A stretch of DNA of 64,000 nt from Ottelia alismoides. Lineage: Eukaryota; Streptophyta; Magnoliopsida; Alismatales; Hydrocharitaceae. The notes below the pieces were generated by a model, which saw only the letters and a program-made list of their open reading frames with translations, made no database searches and had not been told where the DNA came from. Shown here piece after piece: positions 1-12,520 of this stretch. The DNA lies in the NCBI GenBank assembly GCA_037367405.1, contig JAZKJV010004148.1:2232501-2296500 (forward strand), written 5' to 3'. Each line of letters begins with the position of its first letter. Within the stretch, counting starts at the first letter, position 1. Made by a program: the position numbers and the translations under genes.

Positions 1-6
1 TTTCTT

Positions 7-97
7 TTCACTTCCCTATACCTAGCACGAGTTATGTCTTCTTCATCGCTCTTGACTCTGAGGACATCATTCGAGCTAAGTATAGGGGGGTGTGTAT
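7..97 (+). other. Long terminal hairpin of the PPT-like array, element A
   Basis: An imperfect inverted repeat pairs the segment starting CTATACCTAGCACGAG with the segment ending CATTCGAGCTAAGTATAG, and a run of six Gs follows. The same long hairpin is the last unit of the arrays in E1 (29951-30025) and E4 (60569-60650). The preceding shorter hairpins would lie left of the window. Function unknown. Confidence 0.6.
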
Positions 98-1430
98 ATA
101 TTTCATATATACTTTAGCCATAACTCGTACTTTGTGCGAGTGTGTTAATAAATAAAATGGCTAAAAATCACAAAAATTTAAAAATTTTTCATGTACATAA
201 ACTTCTTTTATCTGCACAAAAATAGCTAGTGTACAAAATTATTTTTGTAAAATGATTTCAAAAATCTTTTTGTGTAAAGCTTGTGTAAATATTTTTGTAT
301 CAAAATTATGTATATAGTACAAAATTTTTCCAAAATGTTTTGAAAATCAAAAGTTTGCAAAAGTCTTGTGTAAATGTGTGTGAATATCTTTTTGCGAAAC
401 TTGCATTTCATGCATCATTCATACATGATTTCAAAACATTTTTCAAAAATTTTTGCATGTTTGTAAAATTTGTGTGAATAAGCATCTTTTGTACATATGT
501 ATATAGTTTTTATGGATGATAGGTGACATTTAAACTAGCCTGGAATCAAATTGAGAAATGGATTCTTGATTAAGATCTTAATCCACCTAACTTCTAAGAG
601 GAACCTTATAGGGCTTAGGTTTAAGGCTTTTCAGGTCCATGGTGACTTAATTCTTTGAGTCCACTAGGCTATGATCACATGTCATCTCAATGAGCCTAAG
701 TAGAGCACTTAACAACAACACATGACTCATATAGACAATGGCTTTACTTGGACACCAGCACTATGCACTTGAAAAAAAATGTGCAAAAAGAAAATAACTC
801 CAAAAAAGTGGTGGGTCTGATAGAAAATGATAATCCCACCGGAGTATGTATATAGAGTGCAATAAGCAAAGCTTGGTTTCATGATCCACCTGTTGTAGCT
901 TGCAGCAGGGAGACTTAGCTACACTGGTCAAGCTCCCAAGGGTACTTGGCTACACTGGCCTTGACCCATTCTCTTCTTCCTCCTCTTCTTGAGCCGGTTG
1001 AACTTGAACTTAGAAGGGAATACCCCGCTCCTCGAGGAAAGAGTGGCCAGATTGAGGTCATAGAGTTACCTTGTTGGGGAGGGTTGTCAAGTTGCCATTT
1101 CTGAGGTGGAGAGCTTAGACCTCACTTTCACAGGACAAGAAAAGATTCATGGTCTTCAGGGTTTGTGATTGATGACTTGTTCTGATCTGGAGCATTGAGG
1201 AGTCTTGGTTATAGAGTAGTGGAACTTAGAGGCTGTTGAGTTTTAGACTTAAGTCTAAATAAGGTTCCGACACACTAATAATCCAAAGATCTGATCGAGC
1301 TCCATACCCCAATTTAATGAAGGCAAGTTTAATAATCAACCTTGATCCATGTACATCCTCTTTTTCTTTTTCTTTCTTTCTTTTTCACTTCTTTTTCAAA
1401 TAAGTGTTTGCTAAGGTACTAGCAAAGTTA

Positions 1431-1442
1431 TTTATAGGGGGG
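1431..1442 (+). other. Polypurine tract of element A
   Basis: TTTATAGGGGGG immediately precedes the LTR start (TCATGAATAC, a mutated TGATGAATA). A G-rich tract touching the 3' LTR is the plus-strand primer site of LTR retrotransposons. The other elements here have AAGTATAGGGGG in the same place. Confidence 0.65.
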
Positions 1443-4400
1443 TCATGAATACTCATTCATCACTCTTTATTCTTATATTTTAGCTACAAATACCTTTGCA
1501 AATGCATGTAGATATGTGTAAATAGGAATAATTACCAAAAGCATGCATTGTGTAAAAACCTATAATTATCTTGTTTTTGTGCAAAAATAAAAGAATAAAG
1601 ATTAAAAAGAAAAAGAGGGAAATATTTAGAATAAATATTGAGCAACCTAACCCAAGGGAGGGCTCAGCATGGGCCTGACCGCATAAAAGCCAAAGTAGAG
1701 GGAGATAGGGGCTCATGTGTGTAAATATTTATGTAAATAAATAAAAATATTTTCCTCACCAAAAATAGGCTTGTAAATATGTGTCTATATTTATAAGTAT
1801 AAAAACAAAAGATAAAAATATGAAAATTAAAAAGGAAACAAAAAAAAACATCACCTTCACCATGTACATGAACCACTCCTATAGATATTTATTTTAACCT
1901 TGTAAATAAATAAAATTAATTCCCAAAATTTTTGTAAATATTCTATGTTATATAATGTAAATAAATAAAATAAGAACAGTTAAAACAAAAACAAGATAAA
2001 AATAGCAAAATTAAAAATACAAAAATACATTGTACATATACCATGTATATAAGTGTATATATGTATTTATTTTACCTATATATATAAATAATAAAAATAA
2101 AATAAAAATACCTTTTCACTCCTTATTTTATAATGAAAATAAATAAAATATAAAATGGGAATAAAATTTTACAAAAATAACAATTAAAAATCAAAAATCA
2201 AAACCCTATATATTGTATATACCTATGTATAGTACTATATTGTACATAGCTTATTTTTTTCGAAAAAATTATTAAAAATCACTAAAAAATAGAAAAAAAA
2301 TAAAATAAAAATATTTCATGTTTTAACTTTTTAATAAATCGGCCATCTACTATTTATAAATGATTTTACAAATCTTTTCAAGGTGGCAGCTTCCTATTGG
2401 TCCAGGGGGATGTTGACCGCCCGGTCAACTCCCCCCCAGGACCACTTCTCACGGGTCTGTGTTGCCCGACCCATCTTCTCGGATTTTTCACGACCAAACC
2501 CGATCATGCCTCGCCTAAACCCTGGGTCCGAATTGCTCACGTCATATCCGTCAACCTCGCCGGGGCATCCACCTCGAGATCCGCGCTCCAGAATGCCCTA
2601 CCTGCGCTCGTTTTCCCGGACCCTCCAGTGTATATAGGTCGAGCTCCGCCACCTCCATTTCCATCTTTGGCCATTTGTTTCCTCCTCCTGTGAGCTCCAG
2701 AGAGACCGCGAGAGTGACAGCTTGCGCCTCGACCTGTCGAAGCGAGGAGAGGAGGCGAGTCCATCGATCCGGCGAGCTACGCCGCCTTTGCTCCGCCATC
2801 AGCTGGAGCTTGAGCCTCGGAGGGAGACGCTCCTCGAGGCAACGACCAGGAGCTTCCCCAGCTCCTCCCAGTCTCTCCGACCACCCTGGTAGTTCCGATA
2901 GCTTATCTTTTTCTCTGATTTCCATTTACCCCCAAATTGCGCCACCGCCGTTCATCTTCGATTCCCATCGCTTCCGACCACCATCTGATCATCGGGCATC
3001 GCCATAGCCCTCACCTTCCTCCCGCGCACCTTCTCCACGTTCCCATCCAACCCAGCTCGCACAGGAGCTGGGAGTCGAGCTTCACCGTCCTCCCTTTGCC
3101 GGAGCTCGTCCGCTGCGACCAACAGACCACCGTCACCTCGTCTAACCGGGTCGAGGCAGTTTGCTCTCGACCCGCGAGTATTCTGGTTTGCTTTTCAGGT
3201 CAAACGACGGCCATCTGAGGTCCTTCGTCTTCCAGCCAGGAGGCTCAGCTCCGCCAACCTCGTTCGAGCTCCTCGGAGCTCGGCTGGGTCATCGGAGACC
3301 CCCACTCGACGTGGAGGCTCACGTCGGACCTTCTTAGATCCCCAGCGCCCCGCGAGGAGGTCGGAGGCGCTCGCATTGGGCCGGCGAAGTTCGCCGGCCA
3401 CCTGTTCTTCCACGACCTCGAGACACCGTTCGATCGCCCCTCCCGCTCCAGTTTCAATCCGAGCCGTCCATCTCCGGAGCAACCATCATCGTCCGATCTG
3501 AGGAGGCGACATCTGGAGCGGCCACCGTTAGCCACCATCCGATCCTCCACGTGGCGCGCATCCAGCAGTCTGCTTAATAAAGGGTAATTTACCCTTAGGC
3601 CCCGTCTTTTCTTTCATTTCGTTTTAGTCCTGTAAATATTGAATTCAGTTGTTTAGTTTTAGGGTTATTTGCATAGTGGACCCCGTACTTTATTTTATTT
3701 GCTTATATACCCCTGTGCGTTGTATGCCACGTGCTTCGTCACGTGTTTGTCTGGTTTATTTGCAAAAGATGCCCCTGTAGTTCTGGTTGTTGTTGAATGA
3801 ATGAAAGTTTTTATCTATTTGCATTTATACCCCTGTGCATGATATATTTCAGCATGTGCGTGATATGTTGGGTATTTTGCGAATAGTCGCCTAGACTTTT
3901 GGTACATGTTACCAATATGTCCTCGGGACTTATTTTCTTTGCATTTGGGTCCCTGAGTGCCCCAGGCGCGTGTGTGGCACGTGTTTTACTGGGTAAATTG
4001 CACCAGACCCCCCAGACTCTTGGGTATTTGCACTTTGGTCCCTGTGCACAGTGCCCCTTCTTTATTTTTAAATAAAATAGCAAAACACCTCCAAATCCAA
4101 CGAAAATTGGACACATGGCTCTTGCCATGGTGTAAAATTTTCGTGGATTTTTGAGGACATTTTGGTTTCATTTGATATTTTTAAAAATTCAAAAACCTTC
4201 ATTTTCTTCACTGTCTAGTTTTAAAAATCACAAAAAAATATTAAATAGAGTCTAAAAATTAAAAAAAAAATTGTTCGTTGTGTGTTTTATTGTGTTTGAT
4301 TTTCTAGCCAATTTTGGCTATTTTTCATTATCTAAAACACCTAGGCCCTTAGATATTTTATCTAGGCCTCTTTGGCTCGGCTGGACAGTACCATTTATTT

Positions 4401-4842
4401 CAGCTACTGTTTGATTTTTAGAAAATTAAATAAAATCAGAAAATTCTCAAAAATTCACCAAAAACACAAAAAATTATAAAACACAGAAAAATATTTTTGT
4501 TTGAATTTTTGGGTGATTTTTAGTGCTTTAAATAATTTGTTGAAGTGTGTGTTTCTTTGTTTTTCTTATTTTCTTAATACATTAAAAATCCAAAAAAATA
4601 TAAAATAAATTAAAAACCACTAAAAATATTTTCTTGTTTTATTTTATTTCTTTTTACTACTTCGTAGGCCGAAAGGCCAATCCGTGCTCCTTGAGTTCGA
4701 CCCTGGTCGCTATACCAAGTTAATCCAATAGTAGGACCGCTTTCGTATTTTGATCGATTTTATTCATATTAGTGGTCTGATTTTTCTTGATCGAGCCGAC
4801 TTGATCGCGTGGGTCGCAACGACCAATTTAGCACCTATACCC
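1443..4842 (+). repeat. 3' LTR of Athila-like element A
   Basis: About 3.4 kb, plus orientation. The left edge is fixed by the polypurine tract. The right edge is approximate: the stretch around 4680-4842 resembles the end of the E2 LTR (a 'TTCGACC.TGGT' block, then 'GCAACG...TTAG.GCTA') and stops short, so the end is probably truncated. Composition is AT-rich, then a GC-rich island at about 2380-3560, then AT-rich. The downstream part carries several modules of the type 'TTTGCA...TCCCT' and three CACGTG G-boxes. The long ORFs on both strands in the GC island look like composition effects, since no protein family is recognisable. Confidence 0.65.
2396..2637 (+). promoter_or_regulatory. LTR promoter of element A
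   Basis: Inverted CCAAT box (ATTGG, 2396-2400), then a back-to-back pair of W-box cores (TTGACC at 2413-2418, GGTCAA at 2423-2428), then a TATA box (TATATAG, 2631-2637) followed by AGCTCCGCC and C-rich sequence. The E1 LTRs have the same elements in the same order and spacing, which supports a real Pol II promoter. W-boxes are WRKY-factor sites in plants; actual binding is inference. Confidence 0.6.
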
Positions 4843-4949
4843 TAGCCTTCAGGTCGCTGAGCACAGCCTCTACAATCAACACTAACCAAACCCTACACCT
4901 TTGGGTTAAGACCACAAAATACTGACTGAATGAGGACGAATAGATCTAA

Positions 4950-5446
4950 ATCATGGCAAGGACACTTCTGCAAGAGATCTTTGAATCTCTCCCATGTATC
5001 ACAGAATGCTTCATTGGGAAGTTGGGGGTAAACTCATGATGTGTGAGCACATCAAGTTAGTACTACTCGAAGGGTAGAATGTCTTTAAAAAGAAATCCTC
5101 GAACTGAATAAATGTAGCTACAACTAACCTCAGGTTCTTAATCAAGTAATCCACCATGTCCTTTAAGGCAAGAGAAAGGGCTTTGAGACTAATGTAGTCA
5201 TGGCTAACCTAGGATGCCTATTGTTAGATCAGAACAACTCAAAGTCCGTAAGGAATGTGTATGTCTCCTCCCACGCATTCCTGTGAAAATAGGACAACAA
5301 ACCAAAAATTGTGGCTTTAACTCGTACTCAACTTTTGGTTCAATTAGACTCAACCAATTGGTCATTTGGTATTGCACAAGGTTGCATGCCATGTCAATGG
5401 GTACATCTATCCCCAGATTCAATTTGCCAATATGTGCTCTCATCAA
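4950..5446 (-). pseudogene. Athila-type gag relic of element B
   Basis: Fragments of the gypsy/Athila Gag core read on the minus strand: 'YELKPQFL' near 5320, 'DTWERFKDLLQKCPCHD' near 4960-5010, with the segments between them in other frames or containing stops. The E1 gag has the equivalent 'FELKPQFMALLP' and 'GERFTDLQEKCP'. Gag forms the virus-like particle in the cytoplasm; this copy is dead. No pol follows, because the sequence on the left belongs to element A. Confidence 0.7.
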
Positions 5447-7118
5447 TGTTGAGTTCTATTCAGAGGCTGTTAGTCTAGCCAGTATAATTTGCATTGGGTC
5501 TTCTCACTCTTCCCTTCTCCATTTTATTTCTTAGCAAGCATTTTGAATGAATCTTCTAAACCTTCATCAAAAGGGGGATAGGAGTGAGATCTTCACGAAA
5601 ACTTGGAAGTCGAATCAATCTCACCAAGGCAATGGTCTTCCTCCGTGAGAATACAAGAAAGAAAGAGATCGATTGGGATGTAACCACTCCCTAAGAATGA
5701 ATCGTTATACATCGGATCGAAAAAAATGTTATTTTGTATCCAGGAAGGTCTAGGTGAAGGAGGTGTTTGGACCTTGGAAGATGTGATAATTGGATGGTTC
5801 AATGAAAAGTTCGTGAAGTCTGAACAAAACTTCGACCAATTATCCATCTTCGATATGAAGGAGGTTACAAAATATGAGCATACACGGTTCAAGAAAGAAC
5901 CTAGTAACTATGGTGCACTAAATGTGTGTAATCACTCAAACAAAACAATGTAAACAAACCCCGTTAACTTGATTCACCAACTCAACACGTGAAAGCCATG
6001 AGGGTTTGGCTTATTTTTATCTCTGTAATTTTTGGTGATTCCAACAATTTTGTTCAAGCACACGAGGAGTCTCCTACTACACCTAGTTGATGTCCTAGAA
6101 TCCCTCAATAAATGTAGCGATCTTCCTAGACTGCAAGCATTAATATCATACCCCGAAGGGAACTTATAAGCATAGACAACTAGAATATATTCTAGGGATG
6201 GAGGCAACCACTTGCAGTTCACAAATTCTATAAGAGTCAGACCTAGAGACTTAGGGTCAAAGTACAATGTTTTGGGCTCTAACCTTAGGGATCCATCCTC
6301 ACCCACTCTGTCTGGGGGTAAGTACCTGCTTACAATAAGGGTTTTTCTGCCCATAATCCAAGGTTGATTTTATTCCAAATTATTTAAGTCAACTTGCATA
6401 ATTAAGTCCAATTTTAGTTGGTTAGTTATCACTTGAAATTAGGTGACTACAATAATCGCCTAATGTATAGTCCCTTTTTCCTTTATTCCTAGGTTGGTAA
6501 AAATCGAAGGGGAAGATAGAAACAAAATGCAATTGAAAAACAATGATGAATGCAGTCATTTAGGAATACTTATAGTGATTCTCAACACTCTCCATGTGGA
6601 TGCAAGATTGAAATTTTAAATTTTACACTATATTATGCAAGTCAAGAAAAGCTGCACCTAAACAAGAGTTCTATTAGAGATGAAGAATCCAATTAAATTT
6701 GTCTAGATAGAACGTAATTTTATGTGTATCTCATTGAATCACATAAGATTTTTCTAATTGTGAATCTTATGAGATCAAGTGGTGTGTGTCCGAAGATACG
6801 AATAGATCTATCAACAAGGACCTAAGATATGTCTTTCTGGAGCGTAGTGCCTTGACCAAGATTTCCGCCCAAGTTGAGCATCACTCTCGACACAACCACA
6901 TAGTGAATAGAAAAATAAAGATCCTATTTTACATATGCAAGAACTCAATTAAGAATCTCTTTAAATTAGGTAATTAGTTACAAATTAATTAACTAACAAA
7001 TTACTTAAATAAAAACAAGACAAAAACAATAAAAAATACAACAAGAACTCAACCAAAGAGCTCTAAAAATCACAAAAATAAATAATCAAAACTTAATATA
7101 ATTAAATAATGTGACACA
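5447..7118 (-). other. Leader of element B
   Basis: Non-coding 5' leader between PBS and gag, minus strand. It matches the leader of E1 at the segment around 5960-6010 ('TTCACCAACTCA...GTGAAAGCC', compare 37030-37070). It also matches the leader of D around 6230-6320 ('AGAGTGGGT...GGTTAGAGCCCAAA' in the reverse complement, compare 17440-17490). The open frame at 5974-6354 (minus) has no recognisable family and lies wholly in this leader. Confidence 0.55.
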
Positions 7119-7137
7119 TCCCTATCAATGATGCCGT
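7119..7137 (-). other. Degraded PBS of element B
   Basis: Next to the LTR end, the plus strand reads CCTATCAATGATGCCGTC, which aligns loosely with the E1 PBS region (CCCCGGCAACGGTGGCATC). Several substitutions make this a weak identification that relies on position. Confidence 0.35.
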
Positions 7138-7138
7138 C

Positions 7139-9744
7139 TGACGAAGCATCATTCGACAATATTACTATGCGCTCGTTGTAGCATGGGTTGATCAACACTC
7201 AACATAATCGAAAGAAATTCTCCATGAAGATTTCTCAACTCTAATTTATACCTGGGTAAGTCCAGGGTTGAACACAAGACACAAGCAATTATTCATATAA
7301 ATTTAAATGATAATTAGTTATTCAGTGATTTCTAGGTCCTAAGTCAAGAATAATGTAAATACATACAAAGAGAATACAATTTTTCAAATCATTTTTATAC
7401 ATTTATTTATGATGACAAACAATCATACAATGAATACACAATGACATATAGCACAATTTATGTTGCTTATTGAATAAATCTTATACTCGTGAAATTAATA
7501 AATTAAATAATGAGAGATCAGTGTCAAGTAAAGTAAATTCAACCTATTTGTAATTCATTTTCATTTTAATATCAATGCTAAATAGTCAACATTGATCCTC
7601 TAAAATTCATACATTAAAAGTTGATTAAAACTCGGATATAAATACATTAAATTGAAGAGCATGAAACAAGCTTTCCAACGACCCCAATTTCTTTTAATTT
7701 GGATCAATGGTCCACAAGTCATTGACAAAACACTGCATGGGCATAGATGCAAGAAACATGTTTATTTTATTATAAATAAGTTCAAAATGGATTGAAATGC
7801 AATTACAAAAACCTGCTAAGATAGTTATGCAATTTTACAAAAGACGGGGACTTAGCTACAATTGTGAATAATACTTAGGCTCTTGTGCAATTTCATCAAT
7901 GTCAAGTTCCTTGCACTTGGTCAGACTGAGGCTCGAGCAGTGGCTCGGGTACATGTAGCGTCCTCTGGTCGCTCGACTTAGGCTCAGATGGTCCAGACCT
8001 TAGGCTTTAACCGTTTCTTCTGATTGATGTATGGACACATCTGGAGCATTAGATGAACTCCAATTAAGAATGATCAGGTGTCATCGGCTTTCTTTGTTCT
8101 TCCCCTTCCTCCTTAGAAGGCGACGACTCGACGGAGCTCCAACGAAACTATATTTCCTCCTCCATGTATACCTGCTACATTTGAAGGTTTCTAGACCTTC
8201 CTAGCATCATGGTGAAGGAGAAGAATGGATGTTGAAGACCATATATGTGCTAGAAGGTGTCATCGATGAAGTGTCTTTGGCGGAGTAAATCGAGGTCAGA
8301 AATTGTCAGAAATTCTGATCAATGAAGCTTCATTATCACCTACAGATGTTAGGAAAACAATGCCTAAGAGTTTATCTACCACAATGTTTAGGAGATGAAA
8401 TGGAGGGCTAAAGATGGAAGAAGAGAAGAAGCCCTAAATGGGTCCTTCTTCTTGCAAGAAGAAGGAAAGGATTGTGTGATCACGAAATATATAATCAGAT
8501 AAGGACAATTGGAAGGTTTGTGTGAAAGCGTAAAGATCGATGATGATAATAACCATATGAGAGGAACAAATTGACCTTAAAGTGAGTCAAGATAAAAAGG
8601 TGAAACTTAGAGTAACTAAGGTCATAATTCGTACTTGGATTGAGTTGAGGAAGAATACGAATCTCACTGATGAACTAGAAAATGAAACAAACCTGGAGGA
8701 TGGAGTTCTTACAACTCCAATCTTCGCTTTATGGACTGGAGGTTAGTAACTCGAAGCTCGAGTAGAAAAATGGCTGGAGCAAGGCAGCGAAGCCTTGAAT
8801 CTAATCGAAGAAGAAGACACCATGACAACTCTTAAAATGCACTCACTATCTATCATTGGTGAAGCTCAAGTGTAGTGAATCTCTCTGAAGTAGCAGATAC
8901 GGTTACTAGTGGGAGGAAGTAGTGTTTTGATGAACTCACTCTCTCTTCGAAGTTCGACTATTAAGGTTGTGGAGATCGTGGTTTCAACCACTGATTAGAA
9001 GAAGTACATGAGGAAGAAGAGGTGCCTGGAGTTTGGGCGAGGGCAGTTGAAGATCGAGGAAGAGATAGATGTCGTGTGTTAGAAGGTTGGTTGCCGGAGA
9101 TGAAAGGGAAAAATATGAGAAGTTGTTTAGACAAAGAGATGTGTTGTTTCCGATATGAAGCTAGAGGTTGACGACACACCTCATCCGTTGGATCTTGATA
9201 TCCAACAATTTGGGATGTGGCGTGTTCAAGAGAAGTGGAGGGTGCACATGGTATGTCTAGATGTCACCACGTAGCCCAATAGGAATGCATATAATAATAG
9301 AAATTAGGAAGAAATAGAAAATTAATAAAAGGAAAAGAAATAAAAAAAAGTTCAACATGAAATTTGTAGATTTCGATGAGATCTACAATTTTCATGTAGA
9401 ACATAAAGACCAAATAAGTACTATATATACATAAAATATTTTTTTAAGTAATTCAATGGATTAAATTACTTATTGTTTATTGCATTTCTTATTTTTTACG
9501 GATTTTTGTGGATTGTGTTAAGTTAATTATACACAATATTATTCTATTTTTTATTTGATTTTTAACAAATAAATAATACATAAAACAATAGAACAATAAT
9601 AGCGTAAATAAGGTAAAATAATAATATCTATTTATCACAACATCAAATAAATAAATTAATGGTATTTGTTAGTTATTTTTATTAGTTTTCTTAAGTAGGA
9701 AAGAGAATAACAAAGAATAATGTAGATGAATGTGGGATTCATCA
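7139..9744 (-). repeat. 5' LTR of Athila-like element B
   Basis: Begins TGACGAAGC on the plus strand and ends GATTCATCA, so in element orientation it starts TGATGAATC like the LTRs of E1 and E4. It contains the palindrome TTGTAGATTTCGATGAGATC at 9364-9388 that is shared with E2. Past 9744 the sequence changes to family C, which suggests B inserted in a C copy; the adjoining five bases ATCCC would be one target-site repeat. Decayed. The start is supported by the nearby PBS-like sequence only. Confidence 0.55.
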
Positions 9745-11855
9745 ATCCCCTACATAGGAATAGAGATTTAGAGTTGTTAGATAAATTAGGTTAAACAATT
9801 GACTTAAAGAAATTGAGAAAACCAAGACCTATGTCATATACTATCACGAGATATGAACGCCCTCTGACCAGAGACATATGTTTTACTATATGTCTTAGTA
9901 TGTACATTTGGCAAACTAATTGGTTGAAGATGTATTCGAGGTCTCCACCGGCAAGCTGGTGTGCATACAATGGCATTTGAGAAATACGATCTCTCAAAGG
10001 GATCATACAAGTTCATTACTGAACTGGAAGACATGAGTACATTCATGAGATACTGGAATCAAATTCCTGCATGGTTATATTGCTTTGGAAGCTTAATACA
10101 ATTTGTAGGTATTATATATGCTTTTGGAAAGTATAAGGTTGATACCGACGCCTAACGATCAAATGAGAAAATAATTGATAAAACCCTGAAGGAAACCGTT
10201 CAAATATGGTCTAAAACTTTGAGCTTATTCTAGGTATTTTAGTATCAAGGATGTTCGGGTATTACTAATACTCGAGGTGATGTAATCATAAATGATTGTA
10301 AAACCATGACATTTCTATTCCAAGAGAGTGATGAAACAAGTTTGGATTTTAATGACTCATCTCAGTAAAAAAGTAACATGATCTTAGTCCAATTGTTTGG
10401 ACATTGATCTGAATATGACACATATGCAATGAGAAGACTAGATTTACGGTGTTGATTTAATCAAACATCCTTGAGAGGTCCCCGAGATCTGGATTTGAGA
10501 TGTTATTTCAATATCCAAGTCACTATACATGGAATGTATAATCATCATGTCCTTATCTCCAAGTATCTACACAGAATGCATAATATTCTTGAAAGAATTC
10601 AACAATAGTTTTATTGTGGATATTGTATCTGAGCATTGTAAATTTTGATAATTAAATGTGAATTAATTATTACAAATACCATGGATATGATTTATATTAT
10701 TTGGACTCATGGGAATATCATAAAGATAATTAAATATGATTTATTTATCAAGGATATGATTAATGTGGATATCACTATCCATAATATTCATGAATTTTAC
10801 AAATACTATTTATAATGTGATGGATAGATTTAATTGTAAATTTTATTTATGAATTAAATGTTAATGTGAGTTGGTTTCACTTTGAACAATAATTTGTAAA
10901 TGATTTTTCATTTTATTTTGGATGTGTGAGTATGATTCAAAAATTATAAATGGCATGGCTAAAGTTATTACAAAATAATTTGGAATTATTTTGGTGAATA
11001 ATTTTCGACAAAAGTTTCTGCACATGTGGAATATATGTTGACATATGAGATCTCAACAAAATTGAAGTGAATGAGATTCCTTTCCTTGCAAGGAGTGGAT
11101 GACCAACTTGAACTCTTCATTCATTCTCCTTCCAATTGATTACATGTTTATTGGTTTTGATTTAAATTGAATTATACTGATCGATCTTCAATATATTTAA
11201 CTTATTTTAATACAATTATCATGGCCATTGATTGAAAGTGCAAGACAATCTAAACCATCGAATTTGTGTACACATGGATTGAGATCCATGGACATCCAAT
11301 TTGTTATAAAATAAATGCAAGTCTTCGCTCTTTCTTTACAAAACAACAACAATGCAAGAGCAATACTCTCTCCATAATTCTCATACATGTCCCATTTCTT
11401 TCTCAACATTATGGTCGTCCACTTTGTTGACCTAGAAATCCTCGTAGTCATCGCTATGCCATTCTGTTGCCGGATTGACTGCTTGTGGATGTCCTCCATC
11501 TTCAGTGCTTCTTTCAGATGAAGAAGGTTTCGGATTCCATGAGACAAAATCAGGAGACTCCTCGCTCAGATTATCAACTTCGAATGTTGGATGCATACGT
11601 CTCATACACGTACCCGTAAGAGCGACCTTCGTAGGATTTGACATGAGATAGGAGAGAAACAATAATAAAAATGCTTCAAGAGGTAATTCTTCTACTTGTT
11701 TGTGTTGTAGATGAAACGTTTTGAGAAGTTTTCTCGAATCATGTAGTTTCATCTATTTAATTTTTTTTTAATTTTCACTGCCCCATGGAACTAGTATGAC
11801 TAGTTTCCCTTAGGGTGTATGTGATGTGCCCTACATGCTTCCATGATGTGCTAAG
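9745..11855 (-). repeat. Family C repeat, reversed copy
   Basis: Reverse complement of the repeat at 19095-21535. For example 9790-9990 corresponds to 21070-21300 (the 'GAGATTGAGATAACCAAGATC' region). The end at about 11700-11850 keeps the blocks 'TTCAAGAGGTAA', 'GTTTTGAGAAGT' and 'GCTTCCATGATGTGCTAAGG' found at about 19095-19290 in reverse. It lies in the opposite orientation to the array at 50937-55802. The short ORFs inside (for example 11197-11752) show no known domain. Confidence 0.65.
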
Positions 11856-12340
11856 GCCTAAACCCTAGCCTTCAGCTGTTTGTAGTAAAGATTATGCATG
11901 AAAATGGTAACAACCTCATATCTAAGTTGTCATTTAATGCACATACTTTTGTAGTCAATTGACAGTTCATGAAGCTGTATATAGAGCACAACACATACAT
12001 GTCCACTATTGAATCAATTGAAGTGGTATTTAAAGAAGAGCTTACATTTTCAGCAGAGAAAATTGAGCTAAAAAAGATCATTTTTATTTGTTCTTTTTCA
12101 TTTATTTTCCCTTATTTTATTCTTCCATTTTATTCATTCATCCCTTTCATCTATGTTATACTTAGGATATACTAAATCCTATGTATGTGGGTGTGATTGA
12201 CTTGAGTTTTTATTTTTGTTCTCTCACTCATCTCTCAACTTGTTGATATTCTGGTTTGTACTTAGAGATATTTTACCAAAGTATAGGAGAAGACAACCCG
12301 AGTTGTTGATTTCGTACATTCTCACCCTCGATCAACCCCG
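11856..12340. other. Unassigned spacer
   Basis: AT-rich sequence between a family C copy and the recognisable tail of element D. The motif CCCTAGCCTTCAG at its start also occurs at about 4848, again next to a repeat boundary. I see no gene in it. It may be the more distal part of the D tail or an older fragment. Confidence 0.4.
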
Positions 12341-12440
12341 CTTAGTTTAGAGTCCTATATACTCTAGATTTGTTGATCCTAAGAATGGGGGAAGTTCGAC
12401 TTCTTATTCTTCTAATGAGTCATTGTAGTATAGTATTCTT

Positions 12441-12520
12441 ATATACTTAGCACGATTTCTATCTTCTTTTGTTTCTCCTTGGTCACTATGAGGACATAGT
12501 TTGAGCTAAGTATAGTGGGG
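12441..12520 (+). other. Long array hairpin, element D
   Basis: ATATACTTAGCACGA pairs imperfectly with TTTGAGCTAAGTATAG, with GAGGACATAG between them and GTGGGG after. It is homologous to 7-97 in A. One weaker unit lies upstream at about 12350-12395. Confidence 0.55.

Larger units (their letters stand above)
1..1442 (+). mobile_element. 3' tail of Athila-like element A
   Basis: Non-coding 3' region of a Ty3/gypsy Athila-like element, cut by the left window edge. It opens with a long imperfect hairpin built on CTATAC.TAGC / GAGCTAAGTATAG followed by six Gs, continues through AT-rich sequence, and ends at a polypurine tract just before the LTR. Blocks in it match the tails of D (12341-14134), E1 in reverse (27658-29950) and E4 in reverse (59260-60568). 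Examples are the block at about 1003-1046 and the repeated TACACTGG motif at about 910-960. No credible coding sequence is present; short ORFs in it are chance. Confidence 0.75.

Noticed and set aside
9746..9758. PPT-like TATGTAGGGGAT (reverse) next to the B LTR
   Set aside because: The same bases align with family C (CCTCTGTATATAAATAGAG region), so this is flanking DNA and the PPT-like look is probably chance.
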